Counted from the first letter of the stretch, positions 39,183 through 49,532 are shown. The stretch is 64,000 nucleotides of DNA from Phycisphaeraceae bacterium (GCA_029260615.1 JAJDCX010000033.1:59852-123851); one strand, 5' to 3'. Numbers and translations are program-made. The notes: generated from the letters alone by a model not told the origin.

Positions 39183-39902
39183 CTAATAATTCTGGTCCTT
39201 GAGGGACAGCTCGAACGGTTTGCCGTTCACTTCCAGGTAGACGGTGAACTTGTCGATCTCGGTGACGGTGAAGCTGCCCAGGCGGTCGCCGGTTTGGTAG
39301 AACTCTCCGCCGACGACGGCGATGTTCCGGGTTCCCAGCATGATGGATTGCAGGTCCATGGAGCCGACCTCGGCTTGGAGCTTGACCAATGCGCGGTCAG
39401 ACTGACGGGTGTCTGGGGCGGTGTCGGCCCCTGCGTTGTCGTCGATCCCAAGTGAGAACGGGTTCTTCTTGACCTGCTCAATGGGGACCTGCTGGTCACG
39501 GACGTCGTGCTGAAAAATCGCCGTGATCTCGGCGGTCGGCGTCAGGAGTGTGCTGAGGTTTTCCGCCAGAAGCGGGTCGCCCTCGGGGAGCAGTGAGGGG
39601 CTGTTGAGTCTGTTCAGCGCGTTGGCGATCTTCGCTTCGATCTCCAAGACCTCGTTGCTGCTTGTCAGCTCGCCCTGGGCGGCGCGCATGAGGAACAACG
39701 AACCAACCGCGATGACGGCGACGGCACCGATCAGCAAGGGGGTGTGCGACAGTAACCCGCCGCCTCCCGAGGCCGAGTCCGTCTCGAAGCCGTCCTCGGG
39801 TGTCGGGTCACCCCGGCCGATCCCGCTGAGGGTCATGGACATGGGCTCGTCGGCGTCCTGAGGGATCAGTGCGTTTTGATTATCGTCATTGAAGTCGGTC
39901 AT
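39183..39902 (-). CDS. Membrane-anchored hypothetical protein in pil operon (possible PilP-like)
   Basis: One TM, C-terminal LGTRNIAVVGGEFYQTGDRLGSFTVTEIDKFTVYLEVNGKPFELSL; operon context. Confidence 0.55.
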   Translation of the reverse strand: MTDFNDDNQNALIPQDADEPMSMTLSGIGRGDPTPEDGFETDSASGGGGLLSHTPLLIGAVAVIAVGSLFLMRAAQGELTSSNEVLEIEAKIANALNRLNSPSLLPEGDPLLAENLSTLLTPTAEITAIFQHDVRDQQVPIEQVKKNPFSLGIDDNAGADTAPDTRQSDRALVKLQAEVGSMDLQSIMLGTRNIAVVGGEFYQTGDRLGSFTVTEIDKFTVYLEVNGKPFELSLKDQNY

Positions 39903-39922
39903 GGCCGTGTCTCCGTGTGTGT

Positions 39923-40480
39923 TCAGTGTGCGCTGGCTTGGCGTTTATCGCCTTCAAAGAAGATGCTCAGGACCATGTCGGCCTGCATCTCGCCTTCTTG
40001 TTTATCCAGCTTCTTGAGTTTCATGCTGGGTGTTCGTGTGATACGTGGGAGCTTCTCTAGCTCTTGCAGGAAGGTGTAGAAGCCACTGAAGTCACCGATG
40101 ATGGTCATCTTGATCGGGAGCTCGGCGTAGTGCGCGGAGGCCACGATCTTGTCGGTGCGGACGCTCTTGGGTGTCAGGTCGTTCTCTGCGGCGAGACGCC
40201 AGACGTCACGCAGGACCACCTCGACGTCACGTTGGGCGGGGAGCTTCTGCTCAAACAGCTCGATCGCCTGCCGCAGCTCGTCGATCTCGTCGCCGAGGTC
40301 TTCGATGCTCTTGGTAGCGGCTTCGAGCTCCTTGAGCTTGGCCTGCTTGGAGGATATCTCCCCACGGGCCTCGGCTATCTGAGTAGAGCGGGGCTGGAAG
40401 ACAAAGAAGTAGGCGGCCACGGGCATCGCCAGCAGCAGCAGCACGAAGGTGGCTTCTCGTAGTCCGAATTGCATGATCAC
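39923..40480 (-). CDS. pilO: Type IV pilus assembly protein PilO
   Basis: N-terminal TM, coiled coil, IKMTIIGDFSGFYTFLQELEKLPRITRTPSMKLKKL. Confidence 0.85.
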   Translation of the reverse strand: MIMQFGLREATFVLLLLAMPVAAYFFVFQPRSTQIAEARGEISSKQAKLKELEAATKSIEDLGDEIDELRQAIELFEQKLPAQRDVEVVLRDVWRLAAENDLTPKSVRTDKIVASAHYAELPIKMTIIGDFSGFYTFLQELEKLPRITRTPSMKLKKLDKQEGEMQADMVLSIFFEGDKRQASAH

Positions 40481-41277
40481 TGGTCCTTTCCGTTTGCCGG
40501 CGACGAGGCCGGGACCACCACGGGGTCGGTCATGACCCGCTTGCCCTGCTGGTTGATCTGGATTGTGTCACCCATCGGGTCCATCGGCAGCTCGGTATCG
40601 ACGTCCAGGCGGTGCGGGGCGATGTTCTGATTGAGGGTCATCGAGATCTCGAACTTACGCATCTGCCGGTCCTCGATCTTGGTGCCTTCGCTGTATCGCA
40701 GGAAGATGTTCTGGAAGAGATCGTGCTGGTTGAGCATCGCCAGGAACTGGGAGACCTCCAGGTCCGTCGGGGCGACCCCGATCAGATCCAGGGTCAGCTC
40801 GGTGGGTTTGATGTCGGGCTGATTGGGCTGGGCGAGTTTTTTACGGTTCTTTTGGTTCTTCTGGGCTTCACGCTGGATGGCGGTCTTGGGCCTGGGCGCA
40901 CTGCGGAGAACCTTGGTCTCCATCTCAAACTCAAGGAGGCTAAGCGTGGAAGGCATGCGGTTGGTCAGCTCGGCGAGGATGACGCTGCGTGGCACGCGCT
41001 CGACCAGGACCTCTGCGACCCTGCGCCTTTGCATCATGAGCTTCTTATCGACCTGTAGCTGGTCGAGTTGCTCGATCCGTCGCGCGGCGTCCTGGAACTG
41101 CTCGTTGACATCACCCTGGAGCCGACGGACCTCGGCCCGCTGGCGATCGGTGACCAGGAAGGCGCCGATCACCCCAGCCATCACCAGCGCGAAAAGCGTG
41201 ATGCAGATAGCGTTGGTGCGTCGTGCGATCTTCTTCTGAAGATAATCCTCTGGGAGGAAGCTCTCATTGCTTGCCAT
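40477..41277 (-). CDS. pilN: Type IV pilus assembly protein PilN-like
   Basis: TM + coiled coil, LAELTNRMPSTLSLLEFEMETKVL...LTLDLIGVAPTDLEVSQFLAMLN. Confidence 0.8.
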   Translation of the reverse strand: MASNESFLPEDYLQKKIARRTNAICITLFALVMAGVIGAFLVTDRQRAEVRRLQGDVNEQFQDAARRIEQLDQLQVDKKLMMQRRRVAEVLVERVPRSVILAELTNRMPSTLSLLEFEMETKVLRSAPRPKTAIQREAQKNQKNRKKLAQPNQPDIKPTELTLDLIGVAPTDLEVSQFLAMLNQHDLFQNIFLRYSEGTKIEDRQMRKFEISMTLNQNIAPHRLDVDTELPMDPMGDTIQINQQGKRVMTDPVVVPASSPANGKDQ

Positions 41278-41349
41278 ATCGTTTTCCACCTTTAGGGTGA
41301 GTCTCACCCCGTTGGGATGTCGGGCCGGTTCGTGCCCGCGTTGCTTGCG

Positions 41350-42498
41350 TTACAGGTTGGCCTCACTGAAGCACAGGCCAAGCGGGACGGCCCAACCTGG
41401 CATGGGTTTGTAGGATTCGATGCCGCCGGATCGGCCGTGGCTGTCCAGCGTGTCCACCCCGGCGAAGGGATCTCCCAGCCGAGCCGCCACGCGGACCGAG
41501 CGTGCGATCAACTGACACATTTTTACGTCCTGCGACTCCCCACCCAGGAAGACCAACTGCTGGATCGGTCGGTCAGGGAAGATGCTGTGGTAGTAGCGGA
41601 TCGACAGCCGAAGCTCGTCGATCAGGGATTCGACCGTGACGCTGATCTCGTCGGGCTCACCGGCGTCTGGGGTGGTCTGTGTGTCGGGTGCAGCTTCGGC
41701 GACCGCGGCGTGGGCCGGGCTGGCTTGTTGTGCTACGAGAGTCTGCGCTCGCTGCTTGCGGGCCTGGTCAAAATTGATCCCGCGCATCTGCGCCAACTCA
41801 CGGGTGAGGTGGTCGCCTGCCGCGTGGATGGTCTTGGCGAACGCCAGCTCATTGCCGTGTGGGACGATCAGCTTGGTCATCCCCGCGCCGATGTCGATGT
41901 AGCAGGTCACCCCGGGGCCGGCGTCCTGGCCGCTAAGCAGTGGGTGGGCACGCACCAGCGCCATCGGCTCGCTGTGCATCCCGACCACCTCGAGCTTGCA
42001 CTGGTTGGCCAGCTCAATGTATTTCATGACGGCCTCACGGCGTGCGGCGATGCACACGAACTGATGCCGGGTCGTGCCGTCACGGATGATCTTCCCGACG
42101 CAGTGGTTGCGGACTACCATCCGTGAAGGGTCGACGTTAAAACGTTGGATCAGGTGCAGGCCGATCTGTGCATCAATGTCCTCGTGCTCGGCCTTGGTCA
42201 ATTCCATGTGCTGGATCAAGGTCTGGAACGCCGGGATCGAACAGATCGCGCGCTTGCCTTTGAACGGTTGAGATTTGAGCAGGCCACGCAGGGCCTCGGC
42301 GAGGAAGGCGCCCCGGCTCGCTGCGTCGGTGCGTGCGGCCTCGGGGATGATCGTACAGGCGCTAGCGATCAACTGCGGCGCATCGCCCAGGGATAGCTGC
42401 AACACCTTGAGCGTGTCGGTCCCAAAGTCGATCGCGATCGGCGAATAACGGGGTTTAGTAAATCCCAATGCCATGCGTCTTAATCGCCCCTCCAGCAC
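41350..42498 (-). CDS. pilM: Type IV pilus assembly protein PilM (actin-like)
   Basis: IAIDFGTDTLKVLQLS; TCYIDIGAGMTKLIVPHGNELAFAKTIHAAGDHLTRELA. Confidence 0.88.
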   Translation of the reverse strand: MLEGRLRRMALGFTKPRYSPIAIDFGTDTLKVLQLSLGDAPQLIASACTIIPEAARTDAASRGAFLAEALRGLLKSQPFKGKRAICSIPAFQTLIQHMELTKAEHEDIDAQIGLHLIQRFNVDPSRMVVRNHCVGKIIRDGTTRHQFVCIAARREAVMKYIELANQCKLEVVGMHSEPMALVRAHPLLSGQDAGPGVTCYIDIGAGMTKLIVPHGNELAFAKTIHAAGDHLTRELAQMRGINFDQARKQRAQTLVAQQASPAHAAVAEAAPDTQTTPDAGEPDEISVTVESLIDELRLSIRYYHSIFPDRPIQQLVFLGGESQDVKMCQLIARSVRVAARLGDPFAGVDTLDSHGRSGGIESYKPMPGWAVPLGLCFSEANL

Positions 42499-42747
42499 CG
42501 GCCGTAACCGGACTTAAACAACAGAGGAATCCCGCGCCGGTGGCCCCCGTTCTCCGAGAGACCGCCTGGATGCGTCGGTTTTCGTGACAACAACTACAGA
42601 AGTAGATCGACTAAACGGGGGGTGCTGTTTAGTACCTTGCCTGTGTTATCCGGCCGTTACAACCCGCCCAAGTGTGTCAGACGACATGCTGGCTGTGCTT
42701 ATCGGGCCGGCTGCATAACGCAGGGCAGAAGCTAGGATAGGCAGCTT

Positions 42748-42939
42748 ATGAGCCACTTGGCCCCCAGACAGATCATCGACCAGTTAGACCACTATGTCAT
42801 CGGCCTAGCTAACGCCAAGTCCTGCGCCACACTGCAAAACATAGGTGTCCGCAGGCTCATGACGATCGACGAGCGGTTCGTGCGGGGCCAGATCAAGATG
42901 ATTGTGGAGGACAAAGACCTAAGCAGGTTTGTGTTGTAA
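42748..42939 (+). CDS. Internally deleted HslU-like mini-ORF (63 aa) or pseudogene remnant
   Basis: N-term LAPRQIIDQLDHYVIGLANAK and C-term NIGVRRL / MTIDERFVRGQIKMIVEDKDLSRFVL match HslU N-terminus, sensor-2 and HslV-docking tail; Walker A/B and I-domain absent. Confidence 0.7.
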   Translation: MSHLAPRQIIDQLDHYVIGLANAKSCATLQNIGVRRLMTIDERFVRGQIKMIVEDKDLSRFVL

Positions 42940-42968
42940 CACCCCGGCAGCGAGATGAGGTAAATCCG

Positions 42969-43343
42969 ATGTGGATCATGCTACTGATACCGACCTTGCT
43001 GAGTTTCCTGCTGCTTGGAGCACACTTCCTACGCGACGGGAGTGTAGCTCTGGTGGTGGTATCGTTGCTGATCCCGCTGACACTGTTGATTCGGCATCGG
43101 TGGGTGGTGCGGGCGATGCAGATGCTGCTTATGATCGCGGCGCTGGAATGGATCAGGACCGCAATCGTGCTGGCAGAGGATCGGCTGGCGGATGGGGACC
43201 CCTGGAAGCGGATGGCGATCATCCTCGGCGGCGTTGCGCTGTGGACGATCTGCTCGGCGTTGCTGTTTGAGACCCCCCCACTTCGCCGACGTTACCGCGG
43301 CGACAAGATCCAAGACGATCATCCGGGTAATGATGCGGCGTAG
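42969..43343 (+). CDS. Hypothetical small membrane protein
   Basis: Several hydrophobic segments: MWIMLLIPTLLSFLLLGAHFL, VALVVVSLLIPLTLLI. Confidence 0.6.
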   Translation: MWIMLLIPTLLSFLLLGAHFLRDGSVALVVVSLLIPLTLLIRHRWVVRAMQMLLMIAALEWIRTAIVLAEDRLADGDPWKRMAIILGGVALWTICSALLFETPPLRRRYRGDKIQDDHPGNDAA

Positions 43344-43440
43344 AGCGCCGTCAGCACATGAGGTGCAGATTGCCAACCAGAGCCATCCTTCAGGCCACGT
43401 CTAGTGACCCTCTGGCAGCAATACACGGGGTGAATCGACG

Positions 43441-45444
43441 TTAGCGGATGACCTGGCCGTCACTGTCGAGCGTAAAGCCTGCGTCCTGATCGTCCCCGCC
43501 GATATCGAGGATGAAGATCGGCTCGACCGAACCCAGTAGCAACGCGGTGGCTTCCGGTGCCTGAGCGTTGGCGGCGGTGGCGAGGGCGGCGCTGTTAACG
43601 CTGGCGGTCCTGCTGTTTATCCTCTCGATTTTAGCCAGTGCGACCTGCCTGGCAGCGAGTTGGGAGGTCCGCCCGGGGAGCTGCCAGTCCTGGTTCCGCA
43701 GGATATTAACGCTTGTGTTGATGCTGGCCCGGGTCGTCCCGTTCATGACCCAGACGACCTGCTTTCCGGTCGCGACGTTCCGCAGGAGGATATCGACCTG
43801 GTTATCAAGGCTGTAGTCGGCGACACCAGCGGCGACCCAGTTGGTGTCACTGAGTGTGAGTACGCCCTTGGCCTGCTTAAGTGAGCCGTCAAACGCGTTG
43901 AGCAGCCAGACCTTGTTCAGCCCCGTGCTGTCGTTACGCCAGAAGACATCCACCGCGCCGTCCTTATCGAAGTCCCCGACGCCGCCTATGTACCAATCCG
44001 CACCGCTCTGGTTATCTAGCCGGAAGAAGCTGTCTTCAACTGTCCCGTTCATGGTCCAAACAGTGTTCTTGCCGTTCTTGGAGTTGCGCCAGAGGATGTC
44101 GGTGTTGCCGTCGTTGTTGAAGTCACCAACGCCGCCGATGGATAGGTTCTGGTTGGTGACGGTGCGGAGGTCTACGGCGCTGACGAAGTTTGTGCCGTTC
44201 ATCAGCCAGATCTTGTTCTGCCCGTCGAAGGCGTTACGCCAGAGCAGGTCGTTGTGGCCGTCGTTGTTGAAGTCGCCGGTGGCTGCGATGTACCAGCTCT
44301 TATTGGTGACCTTCTTGAACGCGGTGGTGCCGGTCTTGGTGAATCCGTTCATCTCCCAGAGGGTGTCTCTGCCGGTCTTAAAGTTGCGCCAGATCAGGTC
44401 GGCGGTCCGGCCCCCATCCAGCGTGTCCTTGGCAGGCACGACTTCGACAGTGATGCTTCTCTGGACGGTGGCGCCGCTGCCGTCTTCTGCCTCCACAGTG
44501 ACCGTGACGGTCTCGGGCAGACTCACACCGATGGTAAAGATGCTCAGCACCCCGTTGGCATCGACGGTGGCACCGACGCGGGTCGGAGCGGAGGTCTGAA
44601 CAACGCTGTAGGTCAATTCCTGAACGCGGGTGATCGAGTTGAGCGTTACCAGGTCGTCATTATCGGGGAAGTTGATGTTGTCAAAATCGCGTAGCGGCAG
44701 GTCGCCAAAGGCCCCGTTGATTGAGGATGCGTCCCAGGTCGGAGTCGAGGCAATCTGATCGACGACGTCCATGCCATTGCCAAGGACTCGGCCGAACGTA
44801 GTGAACCCGCCGTTCTGGAAGTCAAGGTTGGCAGCGTTGACATCGTCGAGGTTGAAGAACCACTGGTTGGTGGCGCTGTCGGGGCCGACGGCAGTTTTGG
44901 CCATCGCGATGGTGCCGCGCGTATTGGAGATGCCCGCCTCGTTCACGATGGGATTCCCCTGGAAGATCCGGTCGTAATTGCTAGGGGCGCTAAACTCGAA
45001 CCCACCACCTTGGACAATACCGATCGAGCTGTTTGGCCCCACGCCGACCGACCGGTGGAAGAAGGTGCCGTCGTAGTCCCCGCGATCGACATAGCCAAGG
45101 AAGTTGGTAACCGTGTTGGGTGTGGCCGTGTCGAATAGTTCCAGATCAAACGCGCCGAACACGGTGTCGTAGCGGACGACGGTGCCGACGATGTCGGTGT
45201 CATCGAAGAAATCATCCAGGTCGATGGCGGCGCTGCCGCCGGAGGCCTGGATTTGCTGAACGGGGAAAGTGCCGACGAACACAGCACTGAGCAGGAGGCG
45301 CGGCTCCAATTCGTGCATCCCACAGGGGCCGTGGCTGCCGCTACGCTCGTTGCGCTGATCGTGATGATCGAGTTGACGCGAGCTGGGTTGATGACGGTGG
45401 GAGCGAACCCAGGCCCGTAGACGTTGGTAGGTACTAAAACTCAT
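43441..45444 (-). CDS. LEPR-motif surface protein: cyclophilin-type PPIase fused to FG-GAP/VCBS-like repeats
   Basis: ELEPRLLLSAVF; TVFGAFDLELFDTATPNTVTNFLGYVDRGDYDGTFFHRSV; repeated GDFNNDGHNDLLWRN / GDFNNDGNTDILWRN / GDFDKDGAVDVFWRN. Confidence 0.85.
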   Translation of the reverse strand: MSFSTYQRLRAWVRSHRHQPSSRQLDHHDQRNERSGSHGPCGMHELEPRLLLSAVFVGTFPVQQIQASGGSAAIDLDDFFDDTDIVGTVVRYDTVFGAFDLELFDTATPNTVTNFLGYVDRGDYDGTFFHRSVGVGPNSSIGIVQGGGFEFSAPSNYDRIFQGNPIVNEAGISNTRGTIAMAKTAVGPDSATNQWFFNLDDVNAANLDFQNGGFTTFGRVLGNGMDVVDQIASTPTWDASSINGAFGDLPLRDFDNINFPDNDDLVTLNSITRVQELTYSVVQTSAPTRVGATVDANGVLSIFTIGVSLPETVTVTVEAEDGSGATVQRSITVEVVPAKDTLDGGRTADLIWRNFKTGRDTLWEMNGFTKTGTTAFKKVTNKSWYIAATGDFNNDGHNDLLWRNAFDGQNKIWLMNGTNFVSAVDLRTVTNQNLSIGGVGDFNNDGNTDILWRNSKNGKNTVWTMNGTVEDSFFRLDNQSGADWYIGGVGDFDKDGAVDVFWRNDSTGLNKVWLLNAFDGSLKQAKGVLTLSDTNWVAAGVADYSLDNQVDILLRNVATGKQVVWVMNGTTRASINTSVNILRNQDWQLPGRTSQLAARQVALAKIERINSRTASVNSAALATAANAQAPEATALLLGSVEPIFILDIGGDDQDAGFTLDSDGQVIR

Positions 45445-45813
45445 CGGCCAGATCGCCTCCCGTGAAGGTCGTGATGCGGGCGGGCAGTTAATCCAATACG
45501 GGCCGTGCCCGCCTGACATCGCTGCTCTTTGGCTGTCGCCTTCCCCGCTGGAACCTAACTAATAGCACACCCAAGCAAGCGTGCAAGTACAAATAGTGTG
45601 AATCATCCGTGCCCGATAAGAATAGCCCGGGCTTAGCGATGGGTCAACCAAAAATGAGCCTAAGCGGTTAAGTCGTTTCAGGTTATCTCTCTAGCGTTAC
45701 CCCGCATCTGACCCAAGCCGCACCACTGGAACCCCGCGAAGATCGGTGCCCAGTGCCAGATTGGTGACACCCTTCGGCTGTACGGTTCTTGTATGGGTCG
45801 CTACACTCGTGCA

Positions 45814-47328
45814 ATGCTGGCCCAGATCCACAGCTTCGTCCTGTCCGGCATCGACCCGCTCCCTTGCGAGGTCGAGGTGGATGTTGCAGAGGCTGGGCTC
45901 CCTAAAACCACGATCGTAGGCCTCCCCGACGCGGCGGTGAAAGAATCCATCGAACGGGTCCGTTCCGCCATCATCAATAGCGGCTATCCCTTCCCGATGT
46001 CACGGCTATTGGTCAACCTCGCGCCGGCAGACATCCGCAAAGAAGGCCCGATCTTCGACCTGCCGATCGCCGTGGGCCTGCTGCTGGCGGGGCAGGTGGT
46101 GCAGACACAGAAACACAAGCGACTCTTGTTTGCCGGCGAGCTTGCGTTGGATGGACGCGTCCGTCCGGTCAGCGGGATCATCAACCTGGCGATCCTCTGC
46201 AAAAAGCTGGGGCTAGACGGCGTGGTCGTCCCGGTCGAAAACGCAAGCGAAGCCTCGGCCGTCGATGGGGTCGAGGTCTACCCAGCGGACACTCTCTCCA
46301 GCGTCGTCGGGTTCCTCAATGAACAACACGACATCGAACCGCTACCAGAAGTAGAAACCGATCGACTATTAAATGGTAACGGCGTGCGTGCGGACTTCGC
46401 GGATGTGCGTGGCCAGGAGGCCGTCAAACGTGCGATGCTCATCGCCGCCGCCGGCGCGCACAACGTCCTGATGATTGGCCCAGCGGGGACCGGCAAAACC
46501 ATGATGGCTAAGGCCCTCCCGGGGATCCTCCCGCCGCTATCCCGTGAAGAGGCTCTGGATGTCACACGGGTCTATTCTTCCATCGGCCAGGTCCCCAAAG
46601 GACAGCCCCTGATCGCCGCACGCCCGGTCCGCTCGCCCCACCACACCGCCAGCAGCGTCGCCGTTGTCGGCGGCGGCACGATCCCAAGGCCAGGCGAGGT
46701 CAGCCTGGCGCACCACGGCGTCCTGTTCCTCGACGAGATGCCCGAGTTCTCACGCGCTGTCTTAGAAACGCTCCGCCAACCCCTGGAAGACAGCCACGTC
46801 ACCATCGCCCGCGCCCACGGGTCGGTGCGCTTCCCCGCACGATTCATGCTCGTCGCCGCGATGAACCCCACACCCAAAGGCGCCGCCCCCAACGACGAAG
46901 CAAGCCAACGCCAGATGGATCGCTACCTCTCGCGGATATCCGGCCCATTGATCGACCGGGTTGACATCCACGTCGAAGTCCCCCCGGTCCCCTACCAAAA
47001 ACTCACCGACAAACGCAACGGCACATCAAGTGCAACGATGCGCGACCAGGTCATTCAGAGCCGACACATCCAGTCCCAACGCAACGGCGGCCCGATGCGC
47101 CCCAACCGCACACTCACCGGCCGAGAACTGGACCAACTTGCGCCGCTAGACCTTCAAGGCCAAACCCTGCTCAAACACGCCATGGCCGAACTCGGATTAA
47201 GCGCCCGGGCCTACGACAAGATCCGCCGCGTCGCCAGGACAATCGCAGACCTTGAAGGTGGCAAAGACATCCAGGCCCACCACATCGCCGAAGCCATCCA
47301 ATACCGGCTGCTGGACCGGCAGGTGTGA
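45814..47328 (+). CDS. comM: YifB/ComM family Mg-chelatase-like AAA+ ATPase
   Basis: EVDVAEAGLPKTTIVGLPDAAVKESIERVRSAIINSGYPFP; MIGPAGTGKTMMAKALPGILPPL. Confidence 0.95.
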   Translation: MLAQIHSFVLSGIDPLPCEVEVDVAEAGLPKTTIVGLPDAAVKESIERVRSAIINSGYPFPMSRLLVNLAPADIRKEGPIFDLPIAVGLLLAGQVVQTQKHKRLLFAGELALDGRVRPVSGIINLAILCKKLGLDGVVVPVENASEASAVDGVEVYPADTLSSVVGFLNEQHDIEPLPEVETDRLLNGNGVRADFADVRGQEAVKRAMLIAAAGAHNVLMIGPAGTGKTMMAKALPGILPPLSREEALDVTRVYSSIGQVPKGQPLIAARPVRSPHHTASSVAVVGGGTIPRPGEVSLAHHGVLFLDEMPEFSRAVLETLRQPLEDSHVTIARAHGSVRFPARFMLVAAMNPTPKGAAPNDEASQRQMDRYLSRISGPLIDRVDIHVEVPPVPYQKLTDKRNGTSSATMRDQVIQSRHIQSQRNGGPMRPNRTLTGRELDQLAPLDLQGQTLLKHAMAELGLSARAYDKIRRVARTIADLEGGKDIQAHHIAEAIQYRLLDRQV

Positions 47329-47367
47329 GAGATTTCTACATGCCGAGAATGGACACGAGTATTAGAA

Positions 47368-47835
47368 ATGCCAGCTAGTATCCGCCTCCTCCATCCCGAT
47401 GAACACCAACTGTGTGAAAACATACTTCGTGGTCTCCCAGACTGGTTTGGGATCGAGGAGGCCTTGGCAAATTATGTCCGCGATGTACAGTTGATGCAGA
47501 CTTGGGTCACCAGGTCAGTTGATGAAGTCACAGGCTTCCTGACCCTTAACCGTCACAACGTGCACTCAGCCGAAATACATGTCATGGCGGTGGCCCATTC
47601 ACATCACGGACAGGGATACGGCCGGCAACTCGTCGAGTTCGCGGAGCAAGTTCTGCGCAATGAGCGTATTGAATTTCTCGAAGTCAAAACGCTTTCACCT
47701 TCTCAGCCCTCCCCTCACTATGAACGCACGAGGGGCTTTTACGAGCATATGGGATTCAAGCCACTTGAAGAGAACCTGCTTTGGGGCAAAGCGAATCCCT
47801 GCCTCATTATGGTCAAACACATAGGGTCCGCGTAA
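47368..47835 (+). CDS. GNAT-family N-acetyltransferase
   Basis: EIHVMAVAHSHHGQGYGRQLVEFAEQVL...YERTRGFYEHMGFKPLEE. Confidence 0.9.
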   Translation: MPASIRLLHPDEHQLCENILRGLPDWFGIEEALANYVRDVQLMQTWVTRSVDEVTGFLTLNRHNVHSAEIHVMAVAHSHHGQGYGRQLVEFAEQVLRNERIEFLEVKTLSPSQPSPHYERTRGFYEHMGFKPLEENLLWGKANPCLIMVKHIGSA

Positions 47836-47962
47836 AACAATTCATGTCCAGCACATCGCATAGACCCACCGTTACCTGATGCCGAGTCAGCAGGCGTGTG
47901 GGATGAACTTCGCCACCAAAATAGTTTAGCAAGTCGAGCGTGGAACCGATAACGTTTACACG

Positions 47963-48799
47963 ATGCAAGACCGGATCGTCATTATTTCTGATACGCACAT
48001 GGGTCGGCCTGACGCGCTGGCTCGTTCGCCACAGATGCTGCGTCCGCTCTGGCAAGGGGCTTCGGCGGTGGTGATTAATGGTGACGTCGCCGAGGTCCAC
48101 GACCCACGCTACCGGGTGGCGGCCGCCAAGCAGGTGCTTGAACTACACGACCTATGTGAGCGGGACGGTGTTGAACTGACCCTGCTGTCGGGGAACCACG
48201 ACCCCTACATCAGCGACACCCGGCACCTGCTGCTGGCGAACGGCGAAGTGTTCGTCACACATGGCGATGCCCTGCACCCCGCGATCGCGCCTTGGTCGCC
48301 TTCCGCCGCCCGGGTACGTCAAGCACACGACCGGGCGATGGCGTCACTTAATCCCGAAGACCGAGGCACACTCGCGGCGCGTTTGAGCGCCACCCAGCAC
48401 TCGGCACACGAACACTGGGTGGAATTCGAGAAGGCATTGCAGCACTCGGCATTGCGGCAGCTAATCACTCGGCCGTGGATGGTGTTCGAGATTTTCTGGT
48501 ACTGGCACTGCATCCCCGGGCTCGCACAGAAGTTTGCCCAAGAACACGCACCGGATGCGCGGTTCTTTATCTTCGGGCACACCCACCGCCAGGGCATCTG
48601 GCATCGCGGCGGGGTCACACTCATCAACACCGGCAGTTTTGGCTTCCCCGGCAGCCCGCGTGCCGTGGTGATCCAAGCCGGCCAACTAAGCGTCTACCGC
48701 ATCCGACGACACGGCGAGGTTTTCCGTCTTGATGATCGTGCGTGTGCTGAATTTACGCTCAATGCCTCAGCCCAACCCAATCACAAAGGGGCCGCATGA
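47963..48799 (+). CDS. Metallophosphoesterase (LpxH-like)
   Basis: IVIISDTHMGRPDALARS; VVINGDVAEV; LLSGNHDPY; FGHTHRQGIW. Confidence 0.88.
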   Translation: MQDRIVIISDTHMGRPDALARSPQMLRPLWQGASAVVINGDVAEVHDPRYRVAAAKQVLELHDLCERDGVELTLLSGNHDPYISDTRHLLLANGEVFVTHGDALHPAIAPWSPSAARVRQAHDRAMASLNPEDRGTLAARLSATQHSAHEHWVEFEKALQHSALRQLITRPWMVFEIFWYWHCIPGLAQKFAQEHAPDARFFIFGHTHRQGIWHRGGVTLINTGSFGFPGSPRAVVIQAGQLSVYRIRRHGEVFRLDDRACAEFTLNASAQPNHKGAA

Positions 48800-49473
48800 A
48801 CGATACCCCCACCCCCGGACACCGCGCCCCGGGATCATCTGACTCTTTGCAGCCCACCCAGCCCCCCGATTTAACAAAACCCTATACAAACACTTGGGGC
48901 CGAGCGATCCCGTGGGGCATGACGACGGCATTGATCGTGGTCACGGTCTTTGTGTTGTATGAACTGGGCCGCGTGTGGTGGTGTACCGGTAATTCCGGGG
49001 GCGGCGAAGTGTTCTTATGGTCCGGCGATGTCTGGAGCATGCACAACTCCCAACACCTGGTCGATCACTACAGCTTCACCCACATCTCCCACGGCCTGAT
49101 CTTCGCACTGCTCTTCGCCTGCATCCCACCGCTTCGCCGCCAGTCGTTCGCATGGCGTTTGGTCCCAGCGGTGACGATCGAAGCGGCCTGGGAGATACTC
49201 GAAAACACACCCCTGATTATCAACCGCTACCGCGAAGCCACGATGGCCCTGGGCTACAACGGCGACAGCATCGGCAACTCCCTGGGTGACATCGCCTGCT
49301 TCGCCCTCGGATTCGCCTTCGCCTCGGGTGTGAAGTGGTATTGGTCGGTGTCGCTATTTGTTACGACCGAAGTGGTGCTGCTGCTGACCATCCGCGACAA
49401 CCTGCTGTTGAATGTGTTGATGCTGATTTGGCCGGTGGATGCGGTCAGGGAATGGCAGAGTTTGGGGATGTGA
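48796..49473 (+). CDS. DUF2585-family membrane protein
   Basis: WWCTGNSGGGEVFLWSGDVWSMHNSQHLVDHYSFTHISHGLIF; TMs; starts within the previous stop region. Confidence 0.72.
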   Translation: MNDTPTPGHRAPGSSDSLQPTQPPDLTKPYTNTWGRAIPWGMTTALIVVTVFVLYELGRVWWCTGNSGGGEVFLWSGDVWSMHNSQHLVDHYSFTHISHGLIFALLFACIPPLRRQSFAWRLVPAVTIEAAWEILENTPLIINRYREATMALGYNGDSIGNSLGDIACFALGFAFASGVKWYWSVSLFVTTEVVLLLTIRDNLLLNVLMLIWPVDAVREWQSLGM

Positions 49474-49532
49474 AGAAGATCGAAAGAATGTACTCCCCCT
49501 CCCATTTTTCCCTCATTCCCACAAGCCTCCTC

